Source: Streptomyces nojiriensis (lineage in GTDB: Bacteria; Actinomycetota; Actinomycetes; Streptomycetales; Streptomycetaceae). Taken from it: DNA of 64,000 nucleotides. This document shows positions 42,040 through 50,141 of this stretch, one piece after another. The notes beneath the pieces are model-generated. The model had not been told where the DNA came from, made no database searches, and saw only the letters and a list, made by a program, of their open reading frames with translations. Each line of letters starts with the position of its first letter. Within the stretch, counting starts at the first letter, position 1. The translations under genes were made by a program, and so were the position numbers. The DNA is taken from positions 8,121,501-8,185,500 of the forward strand of contig NZ_CP071139.1 in the NCBI RefSeq assembly GCF_017639205.1. Reading direction: 5' to 3'.

Positions 42040-43086
42040 TCAGGCCCCCGGTTCCGGATCGCCGCCGCGGCGCAGGTCGGCGTCGGTGAGGGGTTCCAGT
42101 GTGCCGCGGGTGTCGAGCCGGTACAGGAAGGCCACCGCCGGGAAGACCAGGACCGCGGCCACGACGGTCACGATGAGCAGCCAGTGCAGGGTGCTGGGCG
42201 CGCCCGCCGCCTCGGCCACCGTCAGCCGGCCCGGAATGAGGTACGGGCGCTGCGCCACGCCCCACGCGATCACGGCCGAGGCCATGAGGACGACGGCCGC
42301 CGGCCGGGACCACGCCCCGGAGGTGCGCAGCAGCAGCCAGGCCGTGACGAGGGTGGCCAGAACGGCCAGGACGAGCAGGGCGAGCCCGGCGCCGTGGGTG
42401 AGGCCGTGCCACAGGTGGGGGGCGTCGGCGTGGGCCACGACCAGGGTGACCGCCCCCAGCACGGCGAAGGCGGCGAGGGTGGCCAGTGCCCGCCGCCGGA
42501 AGTAGGCGTGCAGGTCGGGGGCTTCGTAGCGGACGGCGTCCGCGGCCAGGAACACCGCCCCGAGCAGCGCCGTCCCGACGACGGCCAGCAGGCCGAAGAA
42601 GACGGAGGTCGGGTTGAACCAGGCGTGCGCCGTCGGCTCGGTGCCCGGTCCCACGCGCCCCGAGGCGATCCCGCCCGCGGCGGCACCGAGGAAGAACGGG
42701 GTGAGGAGCGAGGCGATCGCGAACACGGCGCCGTAGACGCGCCGTCCGGCGATCCTGCGGGTCGGCTTGCGCAGCGCGAAGCCTGCGCCGCGCAGCACGA
42801 TGCCGATGACGGCGAGGGCCAGGGGCAGCCACATCGAGGAGAACACGGTCTGGAAGAACTCCGGGAACCCGGTCCACATGATGACCAGGACGAAGATGAG
42901 CCAGACGTTGTTGACCTCCCAGACCGGGGCCATGGCGTGGTCGATGAGCCACCGCGGGCGCTTGCCGCGCTCCGCGCCGCCCGCCGTCAGGTCCCAGAAG
43001 CCCGCCCCGTAGTCGGTGCCGCCCGCGCAGGTGTAGGCGGCCACCGCGAGGAGCAGGACGGCGGCGACCACACCGGCCGCGGTCAC
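42040..43086 (-). CDS. cydB: cytochrome bd oxidase subunit II
   Basis: The product is 348 residues with about nine transmembrane segments. GTG 43084-43086 overlaps the cydA stop as GTGA, so the two subunits are translationally coupled. CydB signatures include YTCAGGTDYGAGFWDL near the N-terminus, ERGKRPRWLIDHAMAPVWEVNNVWLIF (about 39-65) and ALRKPTRR. It forms the membrane quinol oxidase with CydA and holds no haem itself. No cydD or cydC assembly genes follow, so maturation would depend on genes elsewhere. The gene order SDR-cydA-cydB-catB on one strand suggests a small operon. Confidence 0.95.
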   Translation of the reverse strand: MTAAGVVAAVLLLAVAAYTCAGGTDYGAGFWDLTAGGAERGKRPRWLIDHAMAPVWEVNNVWLIFVLVIMWTGFPEFFQTVFSSMWLPLALAVIGIVLRGAGFALRKPTRRIAGRRVYGAVFAIASLLTPFFLGAAAGGIASGRVGPGTEPTAHAWFNPTSVFFGLLAVVGTALLGAVFLAADAVRYEAPDLHAYFRRRALATLAAFAVLGAVTLVVAHADAPHLWHGLTHGAGLALLVLAVLATLVTAWLLLRTSGAWSRPAAVVLMASAVIAWGVAQRPYLIPGRLTVAEAAGAPSTLHWLLIVTVVAAVLVFPAVAFLYRLDTRGTLEPLTDADLRRGGDPEPGA

Positions 43087-44531
43087 GGCCTGCCGTCCTC
43101 GGTCGGTGCCGCGACGGCGGAGCGGGGGCCGTAGGGGGTGTCGGTCTCGGGTGTCGTCATCGTGTCCGCCTCACGGCTTCGTTCGTCGTCCAGGCGCCAT
43201 CGGGTGCGCATCTTCAGCAGCACGGCCAGGAAGGAGCCGAAGATGAGCACGTACACGACGACGACCACGGCGAACATGGTCCACAAGGAGCCGGCGCGGG
43301 CCCCGGTGACCGCTTCGGCTACCCGCATGTTCTCGTAGACGATCCACGGCTGGCGGCCCACCTCGGTGGTGATCCAGCCGCACTCGACGGCGATGACGCT
43401 GGCCACGCCGGCGCATGCGGCACTGCGGTAGAACCACGGCGAGGCGGGCAGCCGGCGGCGGCGCCACCACACGAACGCGTACCAGACGACGAGCAGCACC
43501 AGCACCGAGCCGATGCCCACCATGATGTCGAAGGTCCAGTGGATGAGGGTGGCCTGGGCGACGGTGGGCCGGTTCTCCGCCGGTACGGACGTCAGGCCGT
43601 GCACCTCGGTGTCGGGGCGGAAGCCGGCCAGGATGGAGTCGAGTTGCGGGATCTTGATGCCGCCGGTGACGGTCCCGTCGGGGTGGAGGCGGCCGAAGAG
43701 GTACTCCGGGACGTGCGTGTCCGTGTTCCAGACGATCTCCATCGCCGCGAACTTGACCGGCTGCTTCTGGAACACCGCCCGGGCGATGGCGTCGCCCAGC
43801 ATGAACTGGACGGGCGTGAACACGGCCGCGACCGTGAACGGAACGGTGAAGCCGAGCCGGTGGTAGCGGTCGCGGCGCCCGCGCAGCCAGCCGACGGCGT
43901 AGACACCGGCCACGACGTATCCGGCGGTGAGCAGCATCGCCACGACGAAGTGCCAGTACTGCGGCCCGAACATCGGCGTGAAGATCGCCTTCCAGACGTC
44001 CACGTCGACGGGATTGCCCTCGGAGTCGAGGGAGAAGCCCCGCGGGGTGTTCATCCAGGAGTTGGCCGCCAGGATGCCGAAGGCGCCCAGCAGGGCCGTC
44101 GCCGGCAGCGGCAGCCCGAGGAGGAAGTGGGTACGGGCGGGCAGCCGCCGCCACCCGTAGAGGTAGATCGCGATGAGGACGGCCTCCAGGAAGAAGGCCC
44201 ATGCCTCGACGCCGAAGCCGATCCCGAACACGTCGCCCCACCGGCCCATCAGCCCCGGCCACAGCAGGCCGAACTCGAAGGACAGGACGGTGCCCGTGAC
44301 GACGCCGATGGCGAACTGCACCGCCATGACCGCCGACCAGCGGCGCGCCAGCAGCAGGGCGGTCGCGTCGCCCCGCCGCAGCCCGTAGCCGTGCATGATC
44401 AGGGTGATCAGCGGCAGCGCCACACCCATCGGCACCAGGATGATGTGCGAGGCCAGGGTGAAGGCCATGAGCGAGCGGGCCGGCAGCATCTGAGGCGGTG
44501 CCTCCGCCAGCAGGTGGAGCGTGGTGTGCAT
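43083..44531 (-). CDS. cydA: cytochrome bd oxidase subunit I
   Basis: The product is 482 residues with about nine transmembrane segments. Candidate haem-linked residues are visible: His in ASHIILVPMG (near residue 29), Glu in VTGTVLSFEFGLLWPGL, His in QYWHFVVAM, and the quinol-side GRQPW after WITTEVG. The Q-loop is short, as in CioA-type enzymes, which are often cyanide-insensitive. The N-terminal block (HIILVPMGVALPLI) departs from the usual CydA sequence. The last 40 residues are a hydrophilic tail. It reduces oxygen to water with quinol and is useful at low oxygen. It lies 31 bases after an SDR gene on the same strand. Confidence 0.94.
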   Translation of the reverse strand: MHTTLHLLAEAPPQMLPARSLMAFTLASHIILVPMGVALPLITLIMHGYGLRRGDATALLLARRWSAVMAVQFAIGVVTGTVLSFEFGLLWPGLMGRWGDVFGIGFGVEAWAFFLEAVLIAIYLYGWRRLPARTHFLLGLPLPATALLGAFGILAANSWMNTPRGFSLDSEGNPVDVDVWKAIFTPMFGPQYWHFVVAMLLTAGYVVAGVYAVGWLRGRRDRYHRLGFTVPFTVAAVFTPVQFMLGDAIARAVFQKQPVKFAAMEIVWNTDTHVPEYLFGRLHPDGTVTGGIKIPQLDSILAGFRPDTEVHGLTSVPAENRPTVAQATLIHWTFDIMVGIGSVLVLLVVWYAFVWWRRRRLPASPWFYRSAACAGVASVIAVECGWITTEVGRQPWIVYENMRVAEAVTGARAGSLWTMFAVVVVVYVLIFGSFLAVLLKMRTRWRLDDERSREADTMTTPETDTPYGPRSAVAAPTEDGRP

Positions 44532-44562
44532 GCGTCCCTCCGCGGGGCCGAGCGGATGGAGG

Positions 44563-45402
44563 TCAGCCGCCGGTGGCGAAGCCCGGGAAGAGGGTCATAC
44601 CGCCGTCCACGTAGAGCGTGGCTCCCACGACGTAGTCCATGAGGTCGGAGGCGAGGCCGACGGCCGCGTGGGCGATGTCCTCGGGGTCCCCGACCCGGCC
44701 GTACGGGATCAGCTTGAGCAGGTCCTGCTCGGCCTGCTCGGTGTCCCAGGCACTGCGGTTGATGGGCGTCCGGATCGCGCCGGGGGCGATCGCGTTGACG
44801 CGGATCTTCTGCGGGGCGAGCTCCTGGGCGAGGGTCTCCATCATCATCTGCACGCCGCCCTTGGAGGAGGCGTAGTTCACGTGCCCGGCCCAGGGGATGA
44901 TCTGGTGCACCGAGCTCATACAGATGATCTTGCCGGCGGAGCTGGAGACCTCCGGGACGACCCCGCGCCGCAGGAACTCCTTCGTCGCCTCGCGGGCGCA
45001 CAGGAACTGTCCCGTCAGGTTGACGTCGATGACCTTCTGCCACTGGGCGAGCGTCATCTCGGTGAAGGCGGAGTCCCGCTGGAGGCCGGCGTTGGCGACG
45101 AGGATGTCGATGGTCCCGAACTCCTCGACCATGCGTTCCGTCATGGCCACGACCTGGCCCTCGTCGGACACGTCCGCCTCGTACGCCGCCGCGCGCACCC
45201 CGAAGGAGGCGATCTCCGCGACGACCTTCTCGGCCTCCTCCCGTCCGGCCACGTAGTTCACGACCACGTCCGCCCCGGCCCGGCCCATGCCGATCGCCGT
45301 GGCCTTGCCGATTCCGGAGTTCGCACCCGTCACCAGTGCCTTCTGGCCCCGGAGCAGGTGCGCGGGGATCACGCCCCGGGGTACGCCCTCGGTCGAGCTC
45401 AC
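44563..45402 (-). CDS. SDR-family oxidoreductase (glucose 1-dehydrogenase-like)
   Basis: The product is 279 residues. GTG 45400-45402 has a strong GAAGGAGG upstream, so the open frame beyond it is not used. Classical SDR motifs: TGANSGIG (cofactor, about 26-33), NAG (about 106-108), Ser in CMSSVHQI, and YASSK (Tyr and Lys catalytic). GAIRTPI after the core and the terminal VDGGMTLFPGF are typical of glucose/ribitol dehydrogenase-like members. The cofactor is probably NADP. It is directly upstream of cydA in the same direction, so electron-donating metabolism and the oxidase may be co-expressed. Confidence 0.93.
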   Translation of the reverse strand: MSSTEGVPRGVIPAHLLRGQKALVTGANSGIGKATAIGMGRAGADVVVNYVAGREEAEKVVAEIASFGVRAAAYEADVSDEGQVVAMTERMVEEFGTIDILVANAGLQRDSAFTEMTLAQWQKVIDVNLTGQFLCAREATKEFLRRGVVPEVSSSAGKIICMSSVHQIIPWAGHVNYASSKGGVQMMMETLAQELAPQKIRVNAIAPGAIRTPINRSAWDTEQAEQDLLKLIPYGRVGDPEDIAHAAVGLASDLMDYVVGATLYVDGGMTLFPGFATGG

Positions 45403-45583
45403 GACGGACTGCCTCCTTCGCACCGCCACCCCGTGCCGTCGGGGCGACGGCACCCCGGCGGGTCCGGCGTCACCCAATCACCGCCTCCGGAGCGCGGCGG
45501 CCCGCTGCGGCCCGCGTTGCGCCACCCGGCGCAGGATCTTCGCCCGGTCGGCGGTGTCCGCCGCCGCGGTGCCCCGACTCCGG

Positions 45584-47173
45584 TCAGCCCATCCGTTCGA
45601 GGAGGTGGTCGCCGACCCGCAGGGCGTTCGCGATGGCCGTCAGGGACGGGTTGACCGCGCCGATGCTCGGGAAGAAGCTCGTGTCGACCACGTACAGGTT
45701 GTCCAGTTCGTGCGCCTTGCAGTGGAGGTCCAGGGCCGACGACGCCGGGTCGGTGCCGAACCGCACGGTGCCGGCCTGGTGCGCGGTGGCCCCGATCGGC
45801 ATGCCCTTGTGCAGGTACAGGCTGTGGTCCAGCAGGTGGTGCTCGTGCATGCCCAGGCGGCCCAGCATGCTCTGGAGCTTGTGCCGCAGCCGCTTCAGGC
45901 CGGCCGTGTTGTGGGACTCGTCGAGCGCGAGGTGGATGCGGCCGTCGCCGTCCAGGGTGACGCGGTTGTCGTCCAGCGGCAGGTCCTCCCCGCACAGCCA
46001 GAAGTCGACCGCGTGGTGGGCCATGACCTCGAAGGGCATGTTCGGGGTCACCGCTCCGGCCCAGCGCGGGGCCTCGCCGTGGATCTGCTCGGCGTCCGAC
46101 TTGCCGAGCATCTGGATCCCGCCGAGGGGGTAGTCCCAGTCGTCCGCGCCCAGGTACCAGTCGTGCAGGGCGAGGGTCTTCTGGAACTGCGTGTCGTTCG
46201 GCTCCCTGGAGACCGCCATCAGGGCCAGGTTGTTGTGGCGCATGTAGAACCGTCCGACCACGTCCGAACCGTTCGCGAGGCCCCGCGGGTGCCGGTCGTT
46301 CGCCGAAGCGAGCAGCAGCGCAGCCGAGTTGACCGCGCCGCAGGCCACGACCACCAGGTCGGCGGAGAAGCGGGCCTCCTCGCCGTCGGCGAGGCGGGCG
46401 ACGACCGCGCTGACCGTGCGTCCCGTCGGATCGGTCTCCAGCCGCAGCACGTGGGCATGGGTGACCAGCTCGACGCCGGGATGTTGCAGCGCGGGCTCCA
46501 CACAGATCACCTGGGCGTCGGACTTGCCGCGGACCAGGCACGGGAAGCCGTCGACCCGGTTGCAGCGGATGCAGACGCTGGACGGGGTCGCCCGCCCGGC
46601 CGCGTCCTGGTCCAGGTCGACCCCGATGGGCAGGTGGAAGGGGTGCAGGCCCTGCTTCTCCAGGTCGTCGCTCAACTGCTGGATCCGCGGCTCGTGTTCC
46701 ACCGGCGGGTGGGCGTACTGGGCACTCGCCGGACCCTCGGTGGGGTCCTCGCCGTGCCGGCCGTGCACCCGGTAGAGGTGCTCCGCCTGGGTGTAGTACG
46801 GCTCCAGGTCCTCGTAACGGAGCGGCCAGGCGGGCGAGATCCCGTCGTGGTGGCGCAGCTCCCCGAAGTCCTCCGGGCGCAGCCGGAACAGGGCCGCGCC
46901 GTAGAACTTGGTGTTGCCGCCCACGTAGTAGTTGACCTCGGGAGGGAACTCGCGGCCGTGCCGGTCGAACCAGAACTCGGGCGCGCGGTACTTCCCCTTG
47001 ACGAACACGGCAGTGGAGTCCCAGTTGTCGCGTTCGCGGGGGAGGAAGCCGCCGCGTTCGAGGATCAGCACCCGTTTCCCGGACGGGGCGAGCCGGTGGG
47101 CGAGCGTGCCGCCTCCCGCGCCCGTTCCGATGACGATGACGTCGTAGTGCGGAGCGTCGTTCAACCGGATCAC
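45584..47173 (-). CDS. GMC-family FAD-dependent oxidoreductase
   Basis: The product is 529 residues from GTG 47171-47173. The FAD site is YDVIVIGTGAGGGTLAHRLA (about 10-29), with LERGGF after it. Signatures also include GGNTKFYGAALFR, the Cys-rich CIRCNRVDGFPC (about 201-212, possibly an iron or zinc site) and the C-terminal GMC block HQAGTVRFG followed by DTSFFPSIGAVNPSLTAIANALR with the catalytic His and Asn. Members such as gluconate, fructose or sorbitol dehydrogenases pass electrons to quinones. It lies close to the SDR and cytochrome bd genes, so a sugar oxidation route ending at that oxidase is plausible but unproven. No signal peptide is seen. Confidence 0.92.
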   Translation of the reverse strand: MIRLNDAPHYDVIVIGTGAGGGTLAHRLAPSGKRVLILERGGFLPRERDNWDSTAVFVKGKYRAPEFWFDRHGREFPPEVNYYVGGNTKFYGAALFRLRPEDFGELRHHDGISPAWPLRYEDLEPYYTQAEHLYRVHGRHGEDPTEGPASAQYAHPPVEHEPRIQQLSDDLEKQGLHPFHLPIGVDLDQDAAGRATPSSVCIRCNRVDGFPCLVRGKSDAQVICVEPALQHPGVELVTHAHVLRLETDPTGRTVSAVVARLADGEEARFSADLVVVACGAVNSAALLLASANDRHPRGLANGSDVVGRFYMRHNNLALMAVSREPNDTQFQKTLALHDWYLGADDWDYPLGGIQMLGKSDAEQIHGEAPRWAGAVTPNMPFEVMAHHAVDFWLCGEDLPLDDNRVTLDGDGRIHLALDESHNTAGLKRLRHKLQSMLGRLGMHEHHLLDHSLYLHKGMPIGATAHQAGTVRFGTDPASSALDLHCKAHELDNLYVVDTSFFPSIGAVNPSLTAIANALRVGDHLLERMG

Positions 47174-47276
47174 CGTCCTCGGCCTGCGGTGCCGCCGCCC
47201 GGACGGGCCTGTCGCGGCAGGGTCCCCCTTCGAACGTATACGCCCCCCGCCGGTGCGGCACCCGGGGATGCGCGGG

Positions 47277-48236
47277 TCACAGGACGGCGATCGGGTTCAC
47301 CGGGGAACCGGTGGCCCCCGGCAGCCGTAGCGGTGCCACGGTGCACAGGAACCGCCAGCGCCCGAGCTCCGCGCACGCGTGGGCCAGTTCGTCCAGGTCC
47401 AGGTAGTCCATCAGGTGCATGCCCAGGGCGTGCAGGGCCAGGACGTGCACCGGGAAGGAGACACCGGGCACCGGACTCGGGGCCGTGTCGTTGTTGCCGT
47501 CCGAGCCGAGGACGGCGACCTGCCGCTCGGCCAGCAGCCGCATGCACGCGGGATGCAGGCCGGCCCGGGTGTGCGCCGCGTCCCACGCGCCGCTCTCCCG
47601 GCGCCGGCGCCGGTGTCCGACGCGTACGAGCAGCAGGTCGCCCGGACCGATCCGGACGCCCTGGGCCTCCTCGGCCGCCGTCAGCTCCTCGACGCCCACG
47701 AAGTCCCCCGGCTCCAGCCAGGGGACCCCGCGCAGCCTCGGGATGTCCAGCAGGATCCCGGGGCCGACGATCCCGTCGCACACCAGGTCGAGGGTGATGC
47801 CGAGGGCGGCGCCCGCCGCCAGACGGCTCTCCGGGACGCCGCCGTGGAGCTCGCCGTCGAACACGACGTGGCACAGTGCGTCGAGATGGCTGTGGGCGTC
47901 CCCGTGCACGTTCATGGCGAACCGGTCCAGGGCGAAGTGCACCCCCGGGGTTCCGGTCTCCGGCGCGGTCGGCGCCGTCAGCCGGTAGACGGCGGGCTGT
48001 GGATCGTCCGGCCCCGGCTGCGTCTCGATGGGGGCGGCCAGCGACACGGTGCGCCCGTGCCGCACGTCGGCCGCGGCCGCGGCCACGCGCGCCGGGGTCA
48101 GGTGGGCGAGGGTGCCGCGCCGGTGCTCAGGGCCGGCGGGTGCCCGCCGGCCCAGCTCGGCGTGCAGGGACCGGAAGGCCGCCTCGGTCATGAATGGCGA
48201 AACCGTCCGGTCGGGCGTCGGGTCGTCGTCCGTCAC
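47277..48236 (-). CDS. cyclase-family (arylformamidase-like) metal-dependent hydrolase
   Basis: The product is 319 residues. GTG 48234-48236 is preceded by GGGAGGAC, and the frame beyond it is not needed. The metal site of the cyclase/kynurenine formamidase family is present as GDAHSHLDALCH (about 108-119), with a further His/Asp in the SDGNNDTAPSP and HALGMHLMDYLDLDEL parts. The family includes kynurenine formamidase and isatin hydrolase, and also cyclases of polyketide tailoring; which applies here is not visible. It follows the VanX-like gene on the same strand at 118 bases. Confidence 0.9.
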   Translation of the reverse strand: MTDDDPTPDRTVSPFMTEAAFRSLHAELGRRAPAGPEHRRGTLAHLTPARVAAAAADVRHGRTVSLAAPIETQPGPDDPQPAVYRLTAPTAPETGTPGVHFALDRFAMNVHGDAHSHLDALCHVVFDGELHGGVPESRLAAGAALGITLDLVCDGIVGPGILLDIPRLRGVPWLEPGDFVGVEELTAAEEAQGVRIGPGDLLLVRVGHRRRRRESGAWDAAHTRAGLHPACMRLLAERQVAVLGSDGNNDTAPSPVPGVSFPVHVLALHALGMHLMDYLDLDELAHACAELGRWRFLCTVAPLRLPGATGSPVNPIAVL

Positions 48237-48354
48237 GCGGGTCCTCCCGGTCTGCCGAAGGCCCCGCCTCCACTGTCCGCCGCCGCGGCGTCCCGTGCAT
48301 CCCGGCGGTCCGGCGCCGGCCCAGCGGCCCGCCGGACCGCGGCGCACGGCTTCC

Positions 48355-49194
48355 TCAGGAGCGGTGTCCGGCGACCGACCGGTGCGCGACGGGGAAGTCG
48401 AAGTAGGTGTCGGGGAACAGCTCCGGCTTGTGCGTGAAGTGCCACCACTCCTCGGGCAGGTTGACGAAACCCTCCGCCGCCAGGGCCGACCTCAGCAGGT
48501 CCCGGTTGGCGCGCTGTGCCCCCTGGACGCGCGGGTCGTCGGTGTGCGACAGCGTGTCGAAGCAGTCGAAACCCGTACCCATGTCCACCGAGTTGTCCGG
48601 GTACCGCTCCGCCCGGGGCGCGTAGCAGGGCACCGACTCCTGACCCGGCCGCGGGCGGGGCGCCGGCAGCGCCGGCAGCCGCACCAGCGTCACGTCCGTG
48701 GTGCTGCCCCGGCTGTGCCCCGACTTCCCGGCGATGTAGCCGTCCTCGAACAGCCGTGACTTGTCGACGCGCGGATAGAACTCCGCCTTCCGCCGCTCGT
48801 CGCCGAGGTCCTCGGCCCACCGTACGAAGTGGTCGACGGCCCGCTGCGGCCGGTAGCAGTCGTACACCTTGAGCGAGTAGCCCTGGCGCAGCAGGCGTAC
48901 CTGGGCCCGGTGCAGGGCCTCGGCGGCCGGCCGGGTCAGGATGCAGACGGGCTGGCGGTAGCCGTCGATCGGCTCGCCGACGAAGTTGTGCGGACGCACG
49001 TACCGCATCTCCTGCAGGATCGTCGGGTCGACCGAGCTCAGAGCCACGAACGCGCGCGGCGCCTTCGCCGCGGACGGCGGTGCGCTCGCCCCGGCGGGGG
49101 TGGCGGCCACGGCCGCCGTCAGAGCGGCGGCGAGGGCCGTTACGGTCACGGCGAGGCGTGCCCTCATCGGCGGTAAGGACGTGGAACCGGTCAT
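48355..49194 (-). CDS. secreted VanX-like D-Ala-D-Ala dipeptidase
   Basis: The product is 279 residues; GGAGG precedes ATG 49192-49194. An N-terminal signal peptide (about 1-38, ending GASAPPS) would send it outside, unlike cytoplasmic VanX. Metal and catalytic residues of the family are in place: SGHSRGSTTD (His160, Asp167) and PEEWWHF (Glu249, His252), with Arg in CYRPQRAV. It would cleave D-Ala-D-Ala or a related dipeptide in the wall environment. Leu7 is encoded by TTA (49174-49176), so bldA-dependent expression is likely if this start is right. No vanH, vanA or vanRS genes are nearby, so glycopeptide resistance is unlikely. It is beside the peptide-export genes and convergent with none. 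Confidence 0.9.
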   Translation of the reverse strand: MTGSTSLPPMRARLAVTVTALAAALTAAVAATPAGASAPPSAAKAPRAFVALSSVDPTILQEMRYVRPHNFVGEPIDGYRQPVCILTRPAAEALHRAQVRLLRQGYSLKVYDCYRPQRAVDHFVRWAEDLGDERRKAEFYPRVDKSRLFEDGYIAGKSGHSRGSTTDVTLVRLPALPAPRPRPGQESVPCYAPRAERYPDNSVDMGTGFDCFDTLSHTDDPRVQGAQRANRDLLRSALAAEGFVNLPEEWWHFTHKPELFPDTYFDFPVAHRSVAGHRS

Positions 49195-49398
49195 CCGGGC
49201 CTCCAGCGGCGGTGCAGTGGGGACGTGATCGGGCCCCATGCTGCCCGACGCCGGGCCCGTCCCGTCCGGATCCGGCCGGACCCGCCCGAACTGCGCCCGC
49301 CGCGGGGCGGACCTACGCTGATCAGGTGACCGGGTTGCGCCGGAGGAGCGGTGATGCCTGCCGCCGTACCGGACGCGGCCCGAGGGAGGTGGTGCCCG

Positions 49399-50139
49399 AT
49401 GTCCGCACCCGGGGCGGCGGCGGCCCGCTGCGCGACCGCCGGAGCCGTCTGCCTGCTGGTGTTCACGGGCGGGGGCGTGGCCCGAGCCGATGACAACGGC
49501 ATCGCCGACGACAGCGCCCAGGCCATCGCGCAGGCCTCGCGCAAGGCCATGGCCGAGGTCACCTCCATGCGCATGGTGGGCAAGGTGACCGACAGCGCGG
49601 GCACCACCAAGCTCGACCTGCGCTTCGACGAGCAGGGCGACTGCGTCGGCACCGTCACGCCCCCCGGCGGCGCGGGCACGGCCGCCGTCGTCAAACGCGG
49701 CGACGACGTCTGGATGAAGCTCGACGACGCCCTGCTCAGGTCCCAGGTACCGGGCCCGGCGGCCGACGACGCGATCGCGCTCATCAACGGCCGCTACCTG
49801 CACGGCACCACGGCCAGCCCCCTGCTGAGCGATTTCGCCCAGGTCTGCGACCTGGACTTCTTCAAGAAGGAGTTCTCCTCGAAGCCGCCGAGCGAACAGC
49901 TGGCCAAGGGCCCCCGGACCACCGTCGACGGCAAACCCGCCATCACGGTCACCAGCCGGCGCGGCAGCGCGACGGGCACGTACCAGGTCTCCACCGAGGA
50001 CGAGCCGTACCTCCTGCAGGTACGGGGCACCGATGCGTCCGGCCGGAAGGTGGACGCCTCCTTCTCCGACTTCGACGAGCCCGTGTCGCCCAAGCCCCCG
50101 GCGCCGGCCGACTCGGTCGACCTGTCCGAGCTCCGGTAG
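49399..50139 (+). CDS. secreted LppX/LolA-like protein, hypothetical
   Basis: The product is 246 residues. ATG 49399 is chosen because GGGAGG precedes it and a Sec signal peptide begins there (Ala-rich core AGAVCLLVFTGGGVARAD, cleavage near 29); ATG 49354 with GGAGGA is an alternative. The mature part has the alternating strand pattern of LppX/LprG- or LolA-like lipoproteins: MAEVTSMRMVGKVTDSAGTT, LDLRFDEQGDCVGTV, VVKRGDDVWMKLDDAL, GKPAITVTSRRGSATGTYQV and YLLQVRG. There is no lipobox Cys at the cleavage site, so it would be soluble. A lipid- or peptide-binding role is only a fold-based guess. It converges on the NHLM ABC gene with two bases between stops. Confidence 0.78.
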   Translation: MSAPGAAAARCATAGAVCLLVFTGGGVARADDNGIADDSAQAIAQASRKAMAEVTSMRMVGKVTDSAGTTKLDLRFDEQGDCVGTVTPPGGAGTAAVVKRGDDVWMKLDDALLRSQVPGPAADDAIALINGRYLHGTTASPLLSDFAQVCDLDFFKKEFSSKPPSEQLAKGPRTTVDGKPAITVTSRRGSATGTYQVSTEDEPYLLQVRGTDASGRKVDASFSDFDEPVSPKPPAPADSVDLSELR

Positions 50140-50141
50140 CG

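Noticed and set aside
48355-49194. Glycopeptide resistance cluster around the VanX-like gene
   Set aside because: No vanH, vanA, vanR or vanS homologue is nearby, and the protein has a signal peptide.
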